From a bacterium (lineage in GTDB: Bacteria; Bacillota; Bacilli; Lactobacillales; Streptococcaceae), in contig CAJNDD010000001.1 of the NCBI GenBank assembly GCA_905221435.1, positions 143,486-207,485 of the forward strand: a DNA stretch of 64,000 nt. Direction: 5' to 3'. The translations under genes and the position numbers were made by a program. A model generated the notes under the pieces. That model worked only from the letters and a program-made list of their open reading frames with translations, was not told the origin of the DNA and made no database searches. Position 1 is the stretch's first letter. Every line of letters starts with the position of its first letter. Below are positions 9,073 through 19,243 of the stretch, piece after piece.

Positions 9073-10011
9073 TTATTGCCAGCTAGTTAGAGATATTTCT
9101 CCGCTATTTAGCCAGATAGTGTTTTTATCTTCTAGTTCGACTTGAAGTTGGCCAGATTCTGAGATTTCTTTTGCAAGACCTTTTTTCAATTTTCCATCTA
9201 GCTGGAAGGTAACTTCTTTTCCAAGAACTATTGATCTTTCTTTATAGATATAAAGTAGCTCATCTGGATCCGTATTGTAGAAACAATTCCATATTTCGCT
9301 GATGAGCTCATTACGACGGATTGGTGCAGGTGGCATAAATAGGCTACCTGCTTTTTCTTTTAGGTCTTCTGGGAAGCCTTCTATAGAAAAATTTATACCA
9401 AGTCCGATAATGACATCTGTCACTAAACCTGTTTCAACAGATGTCATAGCTTCGGTAAGGATACCTGCTATTTTTTTATTCTTAAAGTAGATGTCATTTA
9501 CCCATTTGATATCTACTTCTATCATAGTTAGATTTTTAATGGCTTTGTAGACTGCAGCAGCTACAAGGAGAGTATAGGAAGGGAGTTTTTCATAGGGAAG
9601 GTTGGGTTGAATATGCAGGGACATATAGATCCCCCCCTGAGATGGAGAATAGTAGGGACGCTGAAAGCGACCACGTCCTGCTGTTTGACAGGTTGAAAGA
9701 TAGAGTGTATTTCCTTTGTTTCCAGCTTCAATTCCTTCTTTTGCATCTGTTTGTGTTGATTTTGTCTCAGGTTTGTAGCGAATGGTTAAGTTGGTGTTCT
9801 CTTGAATCAAATCAGGCAATATCAGATCGCCTTGAATAAGCTTGTAGCCTCTATTTTTGATACTGTCAATTTCTAGCCCTTCTTGTTGGAGACGTTGGAT
9901 CGCTTTCCATATGGATGTACGAGTCAGATTCAGCTCTCCTCCGATTTTTTCTCCGCTAACATAATCGTTTTCTCTAGCTAATATTTGGTAGACTAGTTGG
10001 TGTGATTTCAT
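9073..10011 (-). CDS. birA: Bifunctional biotin ligase / biotin operon repressor
   Basis: BirA joins biotin to carrier proteins such as acetyl-CoA carboxylase BCCP, and in the two-domain form also represses biotin genes. The 312 residues have an N-terminal winged helix (LNLTRTSIWKAIQRLQ, about 28-44), then the ligase domain with the biotinyl-AMP loop GRGRFQRPYYSP, the KWVND motif, and KIAGILTE. A small C-terminal domain follows. The gene is transcribed alone and divergent from the next gene. Confidence 0.95.
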   Translation of the reverse strand: MKSHQLVYQILARENDYVSGEKIGGELNLTRTSIWKAIQRLQQEGLEIDSIKNRGYKLIQGDLILPDLIQENTNLTIRYKPETKSTQTDAKEGIEAGNKGNTLYLSTCQTAGRGRFQRPYYSPSQGGIYMSLHIQPNLPYEKLPSYTLLVAAAVYKAIKNLTMIEVDIKWVNDIYFKNKKIAGILTEAMTSVETGLVTDVIIGLGINFSIEGFPEDLKEKAGSLFMPPAPIRRNELISEIWNCFYNTDPDELLYIYKERSIVLGKEVTFQLDGKLKKGLAKEISESGQLQVELEDKNTIWLNSGEISLTSWQ

Positions 10012-10202
10012 ATTGTTTTCCTCTATACAGATTTGTTCTATAGTGTTTTTTAATAGTTTTCTTTTATTCTACCATAGCTTTCTTTAATTTAGGAAAATGA
10101 ATCGTTTTAGGAGAGCAATACTTGCTTTGTAAAATTTCTCTAAATATTCGCTGATTTTTTCTTTTTGGTAGCGTGTTCATTGTTCCCAAATGACGGAAAA
10201 AA

Positions 10203-10211
10203 TGGTAGAAT
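10203..10211 (+). promoter_or_regulatory. Extended -10 promoter
   Basis: TGGTAGAAT matches TGnTATAAT at all but one base. Transcription would start near 10218, after the ATG at 10190. This argues for the downstream start codon of the following gene. A small CTGGA-GAAA-TCCAG hairpin (10238-10251) lies in the leader. Confidence 0.55.
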
Positions 10212-10267
10212 ATAAAGATAGTTTAGCATTTATCTTCTGGAGAAATCCAGAACAGAAAGGATCCGTT

Positions 10268-11461
10268 TTGAAATCAATTGGATTACTGGATAAGATAAGA
10301 GGGCTTTCGAAAAAAGATTTCTTTTTGTATCTGATGATTATGAGTATCTTTTTACCTTTTTATTTGTTCTTAGCCCTCTTTGCTTTATATTTGATAGGTT
10401 TACTTGTTACTGGGGAGATGAAGGGAATTATCAAAGGATTGGCCAAACATCCTGTACTTCTCTTTTTTATTGCCTACAGTAGTATCATCTCCATTGTCGC
10501 CAAGAACTGGCTTGGATTGGTTGCATCTTTACTGATGTTTCTCTTCCTTATTTTCTTTAGTTTTTACCAGAAACGTCTGACACATGCTTTCTTTCGACTG
10601 ATACTGCAGACAATCTTGTTTGGTAGTGTGCTCTCTGCTGTTTTTGCTACTTTGGAGCATTTCCAGATTGTAAAGAAATTTAACTATGCCTTTCTTTCGC
10701 CCAATATGCAAGTATGGCACCAGAACCGTGCAGAGGTTACCTTCTTTAATCCTAACTACTATGGGATCATTTGTTGCTTCTGTATCATGATTGCCTTTTA
10801 CCTCTTTACAACGACGAAGCTAAGATGGTTAAAAATCTTTTGTGTGCTAGCAGGTTTTGTGAATCTTTTTGGTTTGAATTTTACGCAGAATCGAACAGCC
10901 TTTCCTGCCATCATCGCTGGTGCAATCATTTATCTCTTTACAACTATTAAAAACTGGCGCGCCTTCTGGCTCAGTATTGGAGTTTTTGGGATTGGCCTTT
11001 GTTTCCTCTTCTCAAGTGATTTAGGTGTCCGTATGGGAACGCTAGATTCTTCAATGGAGGAGCGTGTTTCAATCTGGAATGCGGGTATGACTTTGTTTAA
11101 GCAAAATCCGATCTGGGGTGAGGGTCCACTGACCTATATGAATTCTTTCCCGAGAATTCATGCTCCTTACCACGAACACGCGCATAGTCTTTATATCGAT
11201 ACTATTTTGAGTTATGGTTTGATTGGAACCATTCTCCTATCCATTTCTTCGGTGATCCCGGTTCACATGATGATGGATATGAGTCAGGAGTCTGGGAAAC
11301 GACCAATTATCGGTCTTTATCTCTCCTTCCTTACAGTAGTCGCTGTACATGGTATCTTTGACTTGGCCCTTTTCTGGGTTCAGTCAGGATTCATCTTCTT
11401 GCTGGTTATGTGCAGTCTACCACTGGAACATCGAACCTTGGTGTCTGAAATGACAGATTAA
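10268..11461 (+). CDS. O-antigen ligase/polymerase (Wzy)-like membrane protein
   Basis: Roughly ten hydrophobic segments are visible, with the Wzy_C pattern in the second half: NFTQNRTAFPAII, then a long extracellular loop with WGEGPLTYMNSFP and PYHEHAHSLYID, whose His-rich end is typical of O-antigen ligases. Such proteins join or polymerise lipid-linked glycans. In pneumococcus a relative (TacL) attaches teichoic acid chains to a glycolipid; this gene could be that type, but identity is not established. The TTG at 10268 is chosen because AGAAAGGA (10254-10261) precedes it and a promoter overlaps the alternative ATG at 10190 (26 residues longer, in frame). Confidence 0.65.
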   Translation: MKSIGLLDKIRGLSKKDFFLYLMIMSIFLPFYLFLALFALYLIGLLVTGEMKGIIKGLAKHPVLLFFIAYSSIISIVAKNWLGLVASLLMFLFLIFFSFYQKRLTHAFFRLILQTILFGSVLSAVFATLEHFQIVKKFNYAFLSPNMQVWHQNRAEVTFFNPNYYGIICCFCIMIAFYLFTTTKLRWLKIFCVLAGFVNLFGLNFTQNRTAFPAIIAGAIIYLFTTIKNWRAFWLSIGVFGIGLCFLFSSDLGVRMGTLDSSMEERVSIWNAGMTLFKQNPIWGEGPLTYMNSFPRIHAPYHEHAHSLYIDTILSYGLIGTILLSISSVIPVHMMMDMSQESGKRPIIGLYLSFLTVVAVHGIFDLALFWVQSGFIFLLVMCSLPLEHRTLVSEMTD

Positions 11462-11476
11462 GTTAATAAATAGTGA

Positions 11477-11508
11477 AGATCTTCTACTCTAGGTAGGAGG
11501 TCTTTTTT
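11477..11508 (+). terminator. Terminator
   Basis: AGATCTTCTAC (11477-11487) pairs, with G-U pairs, to GTAGGAGGTCT (11493-11503), followed by TTTTT. Confidence 0.8.
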
Positions 11509-11521
11509 GTTGGTGAAAATT

Positions 11522-11588
11522 ATTTCTAAATCGAAATAGTTGACAGATGGAATGGGAGGTGTTACAATGAAAACAATTCGATATCGAA
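11522..11588 (+). promoter_or_regulatory. Promoter of the marR-egtUV operon with two candidate MarR operators
   Basis: TTGACA (11540-11545) and TACAAT (11563-11568) are separated by 17 bases, a near-consensus promoter. ATTTC-taaat-cGAAAT (about 11522-11537) abuts the -35 box. The perfect palindrome TTCGATATCGAA (11577-11588) lies at the likely start of transcription. The shared TTTC...GAAA core and placement suggest both are bound by the MarR protein encoded next (autoregulation, inferred). Confidence 0.7.
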
Positions 11589-11604
11589 ATAAATTGGAGG
11601 TGTT

Positions 11605-12042
11605 ATGAAAGATAGTCATTTGGTAGCCCATCATATTCGTTTGTTAAATGGGCGGATTTTTCAAAAGTTACTGAGTCAGGATCCTGAGGCTCTTTATCGG
11701 AGTGAACAGGGCAAGATTTTAGCGGTTTTATGGAATAGTGAGACAGGCTGCGCTACAGCAACAGATATTGCGCTTGCGACTGGACTCGCCAACAATACGC
11801 TAACAACCATGATAAAGAATCTTGAGGAGCAAAACCTGGTCATCATTAGCCCATGTGGAATAGATAAGAGAAAGAAGTATGTCAAGCTAACGGAGCAAGG
11901 TTGGTCCCAGAAAGAAGTTGGCCATCGTATCAGTCAAAAGTTGGATGCTATTTTTTATAAAGGTTTCTCAGAGGAAGAAATTCGCCAGTTTGAAAATTAT
12001 CAGGAACGTATTTTAGCAAACCTTAAAGCAAATGAGGCATAA
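11605..12042 (+). CDS. MarR-family transcriptional regulator
   Basis: The 145-residue protein has a winged HTH: ATDIALATGLANNTLTTMIK is the recognition region, followed by the wing segment GIDKRKKYVKLTEQG, close to the MarR 'DkRxxxvxLTexG' signature. It heads an operon with a SnoaL-like protein, an alcohol dehydrogenase-like protein and the EgtVU transporter. The promoter carries two palindromes that it probably binds. The inducer cannot be told; MarR proteins usually sense small phenolics or oxidants. Confidence 0.9.
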   Translation: MKDSHLVAHHIRLLNGRIFQKLLSQDPEALYRSEQGKILAVLWNSETGCATATDIALATGLANNTLTTMIKNLEEQNLVIISPCGIDKRKKYVKLTEQGWSQKEVGHRISQKLDAIFYKGFSEEEIRQFENYQERILANLKANEA

Positions 12043-12045
12043 ATC

Positions 12046-12810
12046 ATGTCAAAACAAGTTGAAAATGCACAAAATCTATATATTCACGCTATTCAAGACG
12101 GTCGTGTTGCCGAGGCTCAGGCTCAGTCTGTAGGAGATATCTACATTCAGCACTCGACAGGTGTGCCAGATGGGAAAGAAGGGTTTGCGGCTTTCTTTGC
12201 AAATTTCTTTGAGCGTCATCCCGAGCGTGAGATGAAAATTGTTCGCACCATTGAAGACGTCAATCTAGTCTTTGTTCATGTTCATCAATATCTCAATGGC
12301 GGGGAAGCTCAATGGGTGACGACAGATACTTTCCGTTCTGATGAGAATGGACGTATCGTTGAGCATTGGGATGTCATTGACTATTATCGCGCTCCAAAAA
12401 ATGGGCAGTTAGATCAGATCTTTGGGGATTTTGAAGTCACGGATTTGGACAAGACAGTAGCAAATAAAAAAACCGTTCGTCGTTTCTTGACAGAAATTTT
12501 CCAAAACGGTGAACTAGAGCAGTGGAATGATTATGTGGCAGAAGATTTGATTCAGCATAATCATGAGATTGGACAAGGAAGTCAGGCTTATAAAGACTAT
12601 GTAGCTGAGCACGGGGTTTCTTTTGACTTTGTTTTCCAGCTTTTGGGACAAGGAAACTATGTGGTCAGCTATGGGCAGACTCAGATCGATGGGGTTGCTT
12701 ATGCTCAGTATGACATCTTCCGTTTGGAGAATGGCTTGATTGTGGAGCATTGGGACAATAAAGAAGTCATGCCTAAGGTAGAAGACTTGACCAACCGAGG
12801 GAAGTTTTAA
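12046..12810 (+). CDS. Tandem SnoaL-like (NTF2-fold) protein
   Basis: Two copies of a SnoaL/NTF2-like domain are visible in 254 residues. The halves share IYIQHSTGVPDGKEGF versus LIQHNHEIGQGSQAYKDY, and end with GRIVEHWDVIDYYR versus GLIVEHWDNKEVM. The repeated 'QH...G' and 'VEHWD' patterns mark the cavity-lining segments of SnoaL-type hydratases, isomerases and ring-cyclising proteins. The start lies 4 bases after the marR stop. A small-molecule-binding or detoxifying role fits the MarR and reductase neighbours, but no substrate can be named. Confidence 0.75.
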   Translation: MSKQVENAQNLYIHAIQDGRVAEAQAQSVGDIYIQHSTGVPDGKEGFAAFFANFFERHPEREMKIVRTIEDVNLVFVHVHQYLNGGEAQWVTTDTFRSDENGRIVEHWDVIDYYRAPKNGQLDQIFGDFEVTDLDKTVANKKTVRRFLTEIFQNGELEQWNDYVAEDLIQHNHEIGQGSQAYKDYVAEHGVSFDFVFQLLGQGNYVVSYGQTQIDGVAYAQYDIFRLENGLIVEHWDNKEVMPKVEDLTNRGKF

Positions 12811-12824
12811 AAGGAGATACTAAG

Positions 12825-13783
12825 ATGAAAGCTGTGCTTGTTAAGGAAGCTGGAGGACCAGAAGTTCTGCAGGTTGTGGAAGTTCCAAAACCGACTGTTA
12901 AAGAAGGTTGGACCTTGGTCAAGGTACAAGGATTTGGAATCAACCATAGCGAGATTTTTACTCGTCAAGGATTATCGCCCTCCGTTCAATTTCCACGGAT
13001 TTTAGGAATTGAATGTGTGGGACTTGTAGAGAAGATCAATCGTTCTGATTTGCAAGTTGGGCAGCAAGTCATCTCCATCATGGGAGAAATGGGGCGTGCT
13101 TTTGATGGTGGTTATGCTGAGTATGTTTTGCTACCAGACGAACAGGTTTATCCTGTGAGGACAGAGCTTGCTTTGGAAAGTTTAATCGCACTGCCTGAAA
13201 CCTACTACACAGCATTTGGCTCTTATCTCAATCTCAAAATTGAGGAGGGAGACAGAGTTCTGGTTCGGGCAGCGACTAGTGGTGTTGGGATTGCTTTTGC
13301 AAAACTTCTCAAAGGGCAATTTCCAAATGTCTATCTAGCTGGAAGTAGCCGTAGTCTGAGCAAGGAAGAGCAGCTAAAAGAGGCAGGATTTGACCAGGTG
13401 ATTTTGGATAAGGATGGCGTTTTGCAAACGGAAGAGCAGTTTGACAAGGTCTTGGATCTTGTCGGTCCGAGTGCTATTCTCGATACATTTGCTCGTACGG
13501 CAGATGGTGGTATTATCTGTTCTTGTGGCTTGCTGGGCGGTCAGTGGACTATTCCAGACTTTGACCCTATTGAAATGCTTTACCGAAATCTCTACTTGAC
13601 TACCTTTGCTTCTGGTAATGTGTCTCAAGACAAGCTACAAGCTTTGGTGGACTTTGTAGAGTGGTATCAGGTAGACGTACGACCTGAAAAAGTATTTTCT
13701 ATTGAGCAAATCCAGGACGCTCATGCTTATCTGGAAAGTAGCCAGTCTTTTGGCAAGGTTATCGTAAAAATTGAGGAGAAGAA

Positions 13784-13787
<4 letters not shown>
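12825..13787 (+). CDS. Zinc-independent alcohol dehydrogenase/quinone oxidoreductase family (MDR)
   Basis: The 320-residue protein belongs to the medium-chain reductase superfamily, quinone oxidoreductase branch. It has the GroES-like N-terminal fold (GFGINHSEIFTRQG, PRILGIECVG), a Rossmann region starting at VLVRAATSGVGIAFAKLL, and a C-terminal YLESSQSFGKVIVKI. The catalytic-zinc Cys and structural four-Cys loop of true alcohol dehydrogenases are absent, consistent with an NADPH:quinone or enone reductase. AAGGAG at 12811-12816 supports the start. Its last codons overlap egtV by 4 bases. Confidence 0.85.
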
Positions 13788-16025
<2,238 letters not shown>

Positions 16026-16068
16026 CTTGAAAATGCTAAACTCAACTTTGTTAAACGACTATATAGAA

Positions 16069-16100
16069 AAATGCTCAGATAATGTTGTCTGGGCATTTTT
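16069..16100 (+). terminator. Terminator of the egtUV operon
   Basis: AAATGCTCAGA (16069-16079) pairs with TCTGGGCATTT (16088-16098), then T residues. Confidence 0.85.
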
Positions 16101-16184
16101 GGTGTCAGAATTAATGATTTTCATTTTTAAATGGAAAATAAGAGGAAATTTTCAATATTTTCTAAAATTTTACTGTAAATACAC

Positions 16185-16212
16185 TTGACTATTCAGAAAA
16201 TAGGTGTATAAT
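16185..16212 (+). promoter_or_regulatory. pnuC promoter
   Basis: TTGACT (16185-16190), 16-base spacer, TATAAT (16207-16212). The transcript would start near 16219, giving a leader of about 144 nt before pnuC. Confidence 0.75.
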
Positions 16213-16218
16213 GTGTTG

Positions 16219-16345
16219 TGAACTACTTAACAAATAAGGATTTCCAGCTCATGTCGACTAAGGATGGAAATCTTGTGTATAGACAGTTCAGGAGATATAT
16301 AATAGAGCGTTGCGTCCGAAAGTCTATCCAGACACGGCTCTTTAA
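16219..16345 (+). ncRNA. Structured pnuC leader, probable NAD+-II riboswitch
   Basis: No credible gene is encoded in this leader. GATTTCC (16239-16245) is fully complementary to GGAAATC (16266-16272), enclosing a 20-nt loop that could form a pseudoknot. A second helix AGAGC (16304-16308) / GCTCT (16337-16341) ends shortly before the AAAGGAG ribosome site. The NAD+-II (pnuC motif) riboswitch class is known from streptococcal pnuC leaders, so position and size fit; I could not check the consensus base by base. No U-rich terminator follows, which suggests control of translation. Confidence 0.55.
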
Positions 16346-16362
16346 AAACAAAAGGAGAAAAT

Positions 16363-17154
16363 ATGACGACTTATTTGCAAACAAAACTCAAGAATATCAA
16401 AATAACTCTTGGTGAAATGTCTGGTGGCTACCGCCGTATGGTTGCTTCTATGGCTGATTTGGGATTTTCAGGAACCATGAAGGCTATCTGGAATGACCTC
16501 TTTGCCCATCGTAGTTTTGCTCAGTGGCTTTACCTGCTGGTTTTAGGAAGTTTTCCAATCTGGCTGGAGTTGATTTATGAACACCGCATTGTTGACTGGG
16601 TTGGGATGATTTGTAGTCTGACTGGAATTATCTGTGTCATCTTTGTATCGGAAGGTCGAGCAAGTAATTACCTTTTTGGTTTGATTAACTCTGTCATTTA
16701 CCTTATCTTGGCGCTGCAGAAAGGCTTTTATGGTGAGATGCTGACGACTCTCTACTTTACGGCCATGCAGCCAATTGGACTTCTAGTGTGGATCTACCAA
16801 GCACAGTTCAAGAAAGAAAAGCAGGAGTTTGTCGCGCGTAAACTGGACGGCAAGGGCTGGACCAAATATCTTTCCATTAGTGTTCTTTGGTGGTTGGTCT
16901 TTGGGTTCATTTATCAGTCTATCGGAGCCAATCGTCCTTATCGCGATTCCATCACCGATGCGACCAATGGGGTTGGGCAAATCCTCATGACAGCTGTTTA
17001 CCGTGAACAATGGATATTCTGGGCAGCTACAAATGTCTTTTCTATCTATCTCTGGTGGGGAGAAAGCCTGCAAATCCAAGGGAAATACCTGATTTACTTA
17101 ATCAATAGTCTAGTTGGGTGGTATCAGTGGAGCAAGGCCGCAAAGAGTGCTTAA
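16363..17154 (+). CDS. pnuC: Nicotinamide riboside transporter
   Basis: PnuC imports nicotinamide riboside for NAD salvage by facilitated diffusion. The 263-residue protein has about seven hydrophobic spans; WLELIYEHRIVDWVGMI, NYLFGLINSVIYLIL and the last loop NVFSIYLWWGESLQ match conserved PnuC regions, including the Trp-rich substrate cavity. AAAGGAG at 16351-16357 supports the ATG. It is monocistronic, with a structured leader upstream and a bidirectional terminator downstream. The leader suggests shut-off when NAD+ is plentiful. Confidence 0.93.
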   Translation: MTTYLQTKLKNIKITLGEMSGGYRRMVASMADLGFSGTMKAIWNDLFAHRSFAQWLYLLVLGSFPIWLELIYEHRIVDWVGMICSLTGIICVIFVSEGRASNYLFGLINSVIYLILALQKGFYGEMLTTLYFTAMQPIGLLVWIYQAQFKKEKQEFVARKLDGKGWTKYLSISVLWWLVFGFIYQSIGANRPYRDSITDATNGVGQILMTAVYREQWIFWAATNVFSIYLWWGESLQIQGKYLIYLINSLVGWYQWSKAAKSA

Positions 17155-17159
17155 AAAGC

Positions 17160-17185
17160 AAAAAAGGATCAGATGATCCTTTTTT
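17160..17185 (+). terminator. Bidirectional terminator
   Basis: AAAAAAGGATCA (17160-17171) and TGATCCTTTTTT (17174-17185) are perfect complements and serve both pnuC and the convergent minus-strand gene. Confidence 0.9.
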
Positions 17186-17188
17186 GTG

Positions 17189-17521
17189 TTAGAGCAAAAT
17201 GAATAATACCGTAATGATAATAGCACTCGTTATACGAACGATGTGGTGCGAGATATGTTGTTTTTCTTTCTGTTGGCCGTTCCAGTAGGCTCCATAGCAG
17301 ACGATACTCGAACCCACAATCCATAGAAGAATGGTTGCCAGTGGGACGAAGTAAAAGATAGCTAGAGCCAGAGAGGTGAGGCAACTGCCGATCAAAATGC
17401 ACTTATTTCCTAGACTGTAGTTCTTTTGTTTCATAGCTGAAAAAGCAGCAGCAAGGTGAAGCAATGAGAAGGCGAGAGCTAGTACAATTGTTAGTATTCC
17501 TAGAATCATCGAAGTTAACAT
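17189..17521 (-). CDS. Small membrane protein of unknown function
   Basis: The 110-residue protein has four hydrophobic stretches (about 4-28, 43-60, 62-76, 92-110) and a short polar loop GQQKEKQHISHH. It resembles no family I can name with confidence. AAAGGA precedes the ATG on the minus strand. It lies just after sczA in the same direction, 26 bases from it, so it may be part of the zinc-response unit. Confidence 0.65.
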   Translation of the reverse strand: MLTSMILGILTIVLALAFSLLHLAAAFSAMKQKNYSLGNKCILIGSCLTSLALAIFYFVPLATILLWIVGSSIVCYGAYWNGQQKEKQHISHHIVRITSAIIITVLFILL

Positions 17522-17547
17522 AGTTGGTTCCTTTCTGAGTTACAGGA

Positions 17548-18102
17548 TTAGTTATCAAGTGGAGTTGTAGAGGTCATCTCAATCACATCTAAGTAAAATC
17601 TCACCACTTGGTCTTCAGTATAAGATTTTCCTTTTTTTAGCCACCAGGTCAGTGTTTCGATAAAGTTGGTTACTACAAAATGTTTGAGGTAGGAAGCCGG
17701 AATGTTTGGATAGGCCTCTTGCAAATCCTCCGCTACCATGGGGTAAACATGGTGTTCGAGTTCCTTGTGTAGTTGGCGGAGAAAGTAGTCGTTTTTGGAA
17801 AAAAGGAGACTGGTGACATGGTCCTGGTTTTTCTGAAAATGTAAAAAGATATGTGCCAGGTAGTCCTCGGTAGTAAAGTGTCCTTCCCTTTCAAAGAGAT
17901 GATGAAAGAGGTAGCGACAGAGCTCATCTAAAAGGAGTTCCTTACTTTCATAGTGACAGTAAAAAGTAGAGCGTCCAACATCTGCTAGGTCAATGATATC
18001 CTGAACAGTAGTGGCATCATAGCCCTTGTCGTTCAAAAGTTGTAAAAAAGCTTGATAGATGGCTTTTTTAGTCTTGCTGACTCGACGGTCTCTTTTTGGC
18101 AT
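17548..18102 (-). CDS. sczA: TetR-family zinc-responsive regulator
   Basis: The 184-residue protein has a TetR HTH: TVQDIIDLADVGRSTFYCHY (about 32-51) after a basic N-terminus. The rest is helical and rich in His, Glu and Cys, suited to metal sensing. The partner gene czcD is divergent, the arrangement of pneumococcal sczA-czcD, where SczA activates czcD in high zinc. I start it at MPKRDRRVS (18102) because a longer in-frame start at 18213 would run through a perfect palindrome and a hydrophobic, non-family extension. Confidence 0.88.
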   Translation of the reverse strand: MPKRDRRVSKTKKAIYQAFLQLLNDKGYDATTVQDIIDLADVGRSTFYCHYESKELLLDELCRYLFHHLFEREGHFTTEDYLAHIFLHFQKNQDHVTSLLFSKNDYFLRQLHKELEHHVYPMVAEDLQEAYPNIPASYLKHFVVTNFIETLTWWLKKGKSYTEDQVVRFYLDVIEMTSTTPLDN

Positions 18103-18121
18103 ATAGACACTTGAGATAAAC

Positions 18122-18137
18122 TGTTCAGAACTGAACA
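18122..18137. promoter_or_regulatory. Candidate SczA operator
   Basis: TGTTCAGAACTGAACA is a perfect 16-bp palindrome between sczA and czcD, 20 bases upstream of the chosen sczA start and about 97 bases upstream of czcD. Confidence 0.65.
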
Positions 18138-18234
18138 GGGCTGACAGTTTGCTTCTATCCTTTCTTTGGATTTTATTAGATAATACAAATGAAAGAAGTA
18201 TGTATATACCCATTATACCAAAGGAGGGAGAGAA

Positions 18235-19134
18235 ATGAGTTCTAAAACATCTATCTGGCTAGCTTTTTTCTTAAATTTAAGCTATGCGATTGTTGAGTTT
18301 ATCGCAGGAGGAATCTTTGGTTCGAGTGCAGTTCTTGCTGATTCTGTTCATGACTTGGGAGATGCTATAGCCATTGGCATATCTACCCTTTTAGAAACGA
18401 TTTCCAATCGTGAAGAAGATAGACAGTACACCTTGGGTTACAAACGCTTTAGTCTTTTAGGGGCCATGCTAACGGCTGTGATTCTTATGATAGGGTCTGT
18501 CCTAGTGATCTTGGAAAATGTCACAAAGATCGCTCACCCGCAACCCGTCAATGAGAATGGCATCCTCTGGCTGGGAATCATTGCAGTAGTTATCAATGTA
18601 CTAGCAAGTCTGGTAGTTCGTAAAGGAAAGACAAAGAACGAGTCTATTCTTAGCTTGCATTTTTTGGAAGACACCCTTGGTTGGCTAGTTGTTATTCTAA
18701 TGGCGATTATCCTCCGATTTACAGATTGGTATATCCTAGATCCACTCTTATCGCTGGTTATTTCTATCTTTATTCTGTCGAAAGCCATTCCTCGCTTTTG
18801 GAGCGCACTGAAGATTTTCTTAGATGCTGTGCCAGAAGGGGTCGAGACTGCCGAGATAGAGAAAGAGTTAGCAGCGCTAGCTAATGTTAAAAGTATTAAT
18901 CAACTCAATCTCTGGACTATGGATGGTTTGGAAAAAAATGCCATTGTTCATGTTTGCCTAGAAGAGATTGAACATATAGAGTATTGTAAAGAATCTATTC
19001 GTAATTTACTCAAAGATTATGGTTTTCAAAATGTTACCATTGAAGTTGATACAAACCTAGCAAGTCACCAAACCCATAAGCGAAAAATTGAGGAGTTGGA
19101 AGTAGGTCAAAGTCATGGACATTATTATTCATAA
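18235..19134 (+). CDS. czcD: Cation diffusion facilitator, zinc efflux
   Basis: The 299-residue CDF antiporter exports Zn2+ in exchange for protons. About six membrane helices are visible; ADSVHDLGDA (about 37-46) supplies the helix-II His and Asp ligands and LHFLEDTLGW the helix-V ligands. The cytoplasmic domain follows residue 205 with IVHVCLEEIEH, and the tail is His-rich (SHQTHKRK, QSHGHYY). AAGGAGGG immediately precedes the ATG. Divergent sczA is the expected regulator. Confidence 0.93.
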   Translation: MSSKTSIWLAFFLNLSYAIVEFIAGGIFGSSAVLADSVHDLGDAIAIGISTLLETISNREEDRQYTLGYKRFSLLGAMLTAVILMIGSVLVILENVTKIAHPQPVNENGILWLGIIAVVINVLASLVVRKGKTKNESILSLHFLEDTLGWLVVILMAIILRFTDWYILDPLLSLVISIFILSKAIPRFWSALKIFLDAVPEGVETAEIEKELAALANVKSINQLNLWTMDGLEKNAIVHVCLEEIEHIEYCKESIRNLLKDYGFQNVTIEVDTNLASHQTHKRKIEELEVGQSHGHYYS

Positions 19135-19243
19135 GAAGTCGATTTTCTATTTGTTGATTATTTTTGATGAATTGTAAATGTAACATATTTACTCCATTAT
19201 GAAATTGTGATAGACTACATATATCACTGAAAGGAGATAGACG

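Noticed and set aside
16218..16415. 65-codon frame over the pnuC leader
   Set aside because: It overlaps the structured leader and the pnuC start in another frame, with no ribosome site; the RNA structure explains the stretch better.
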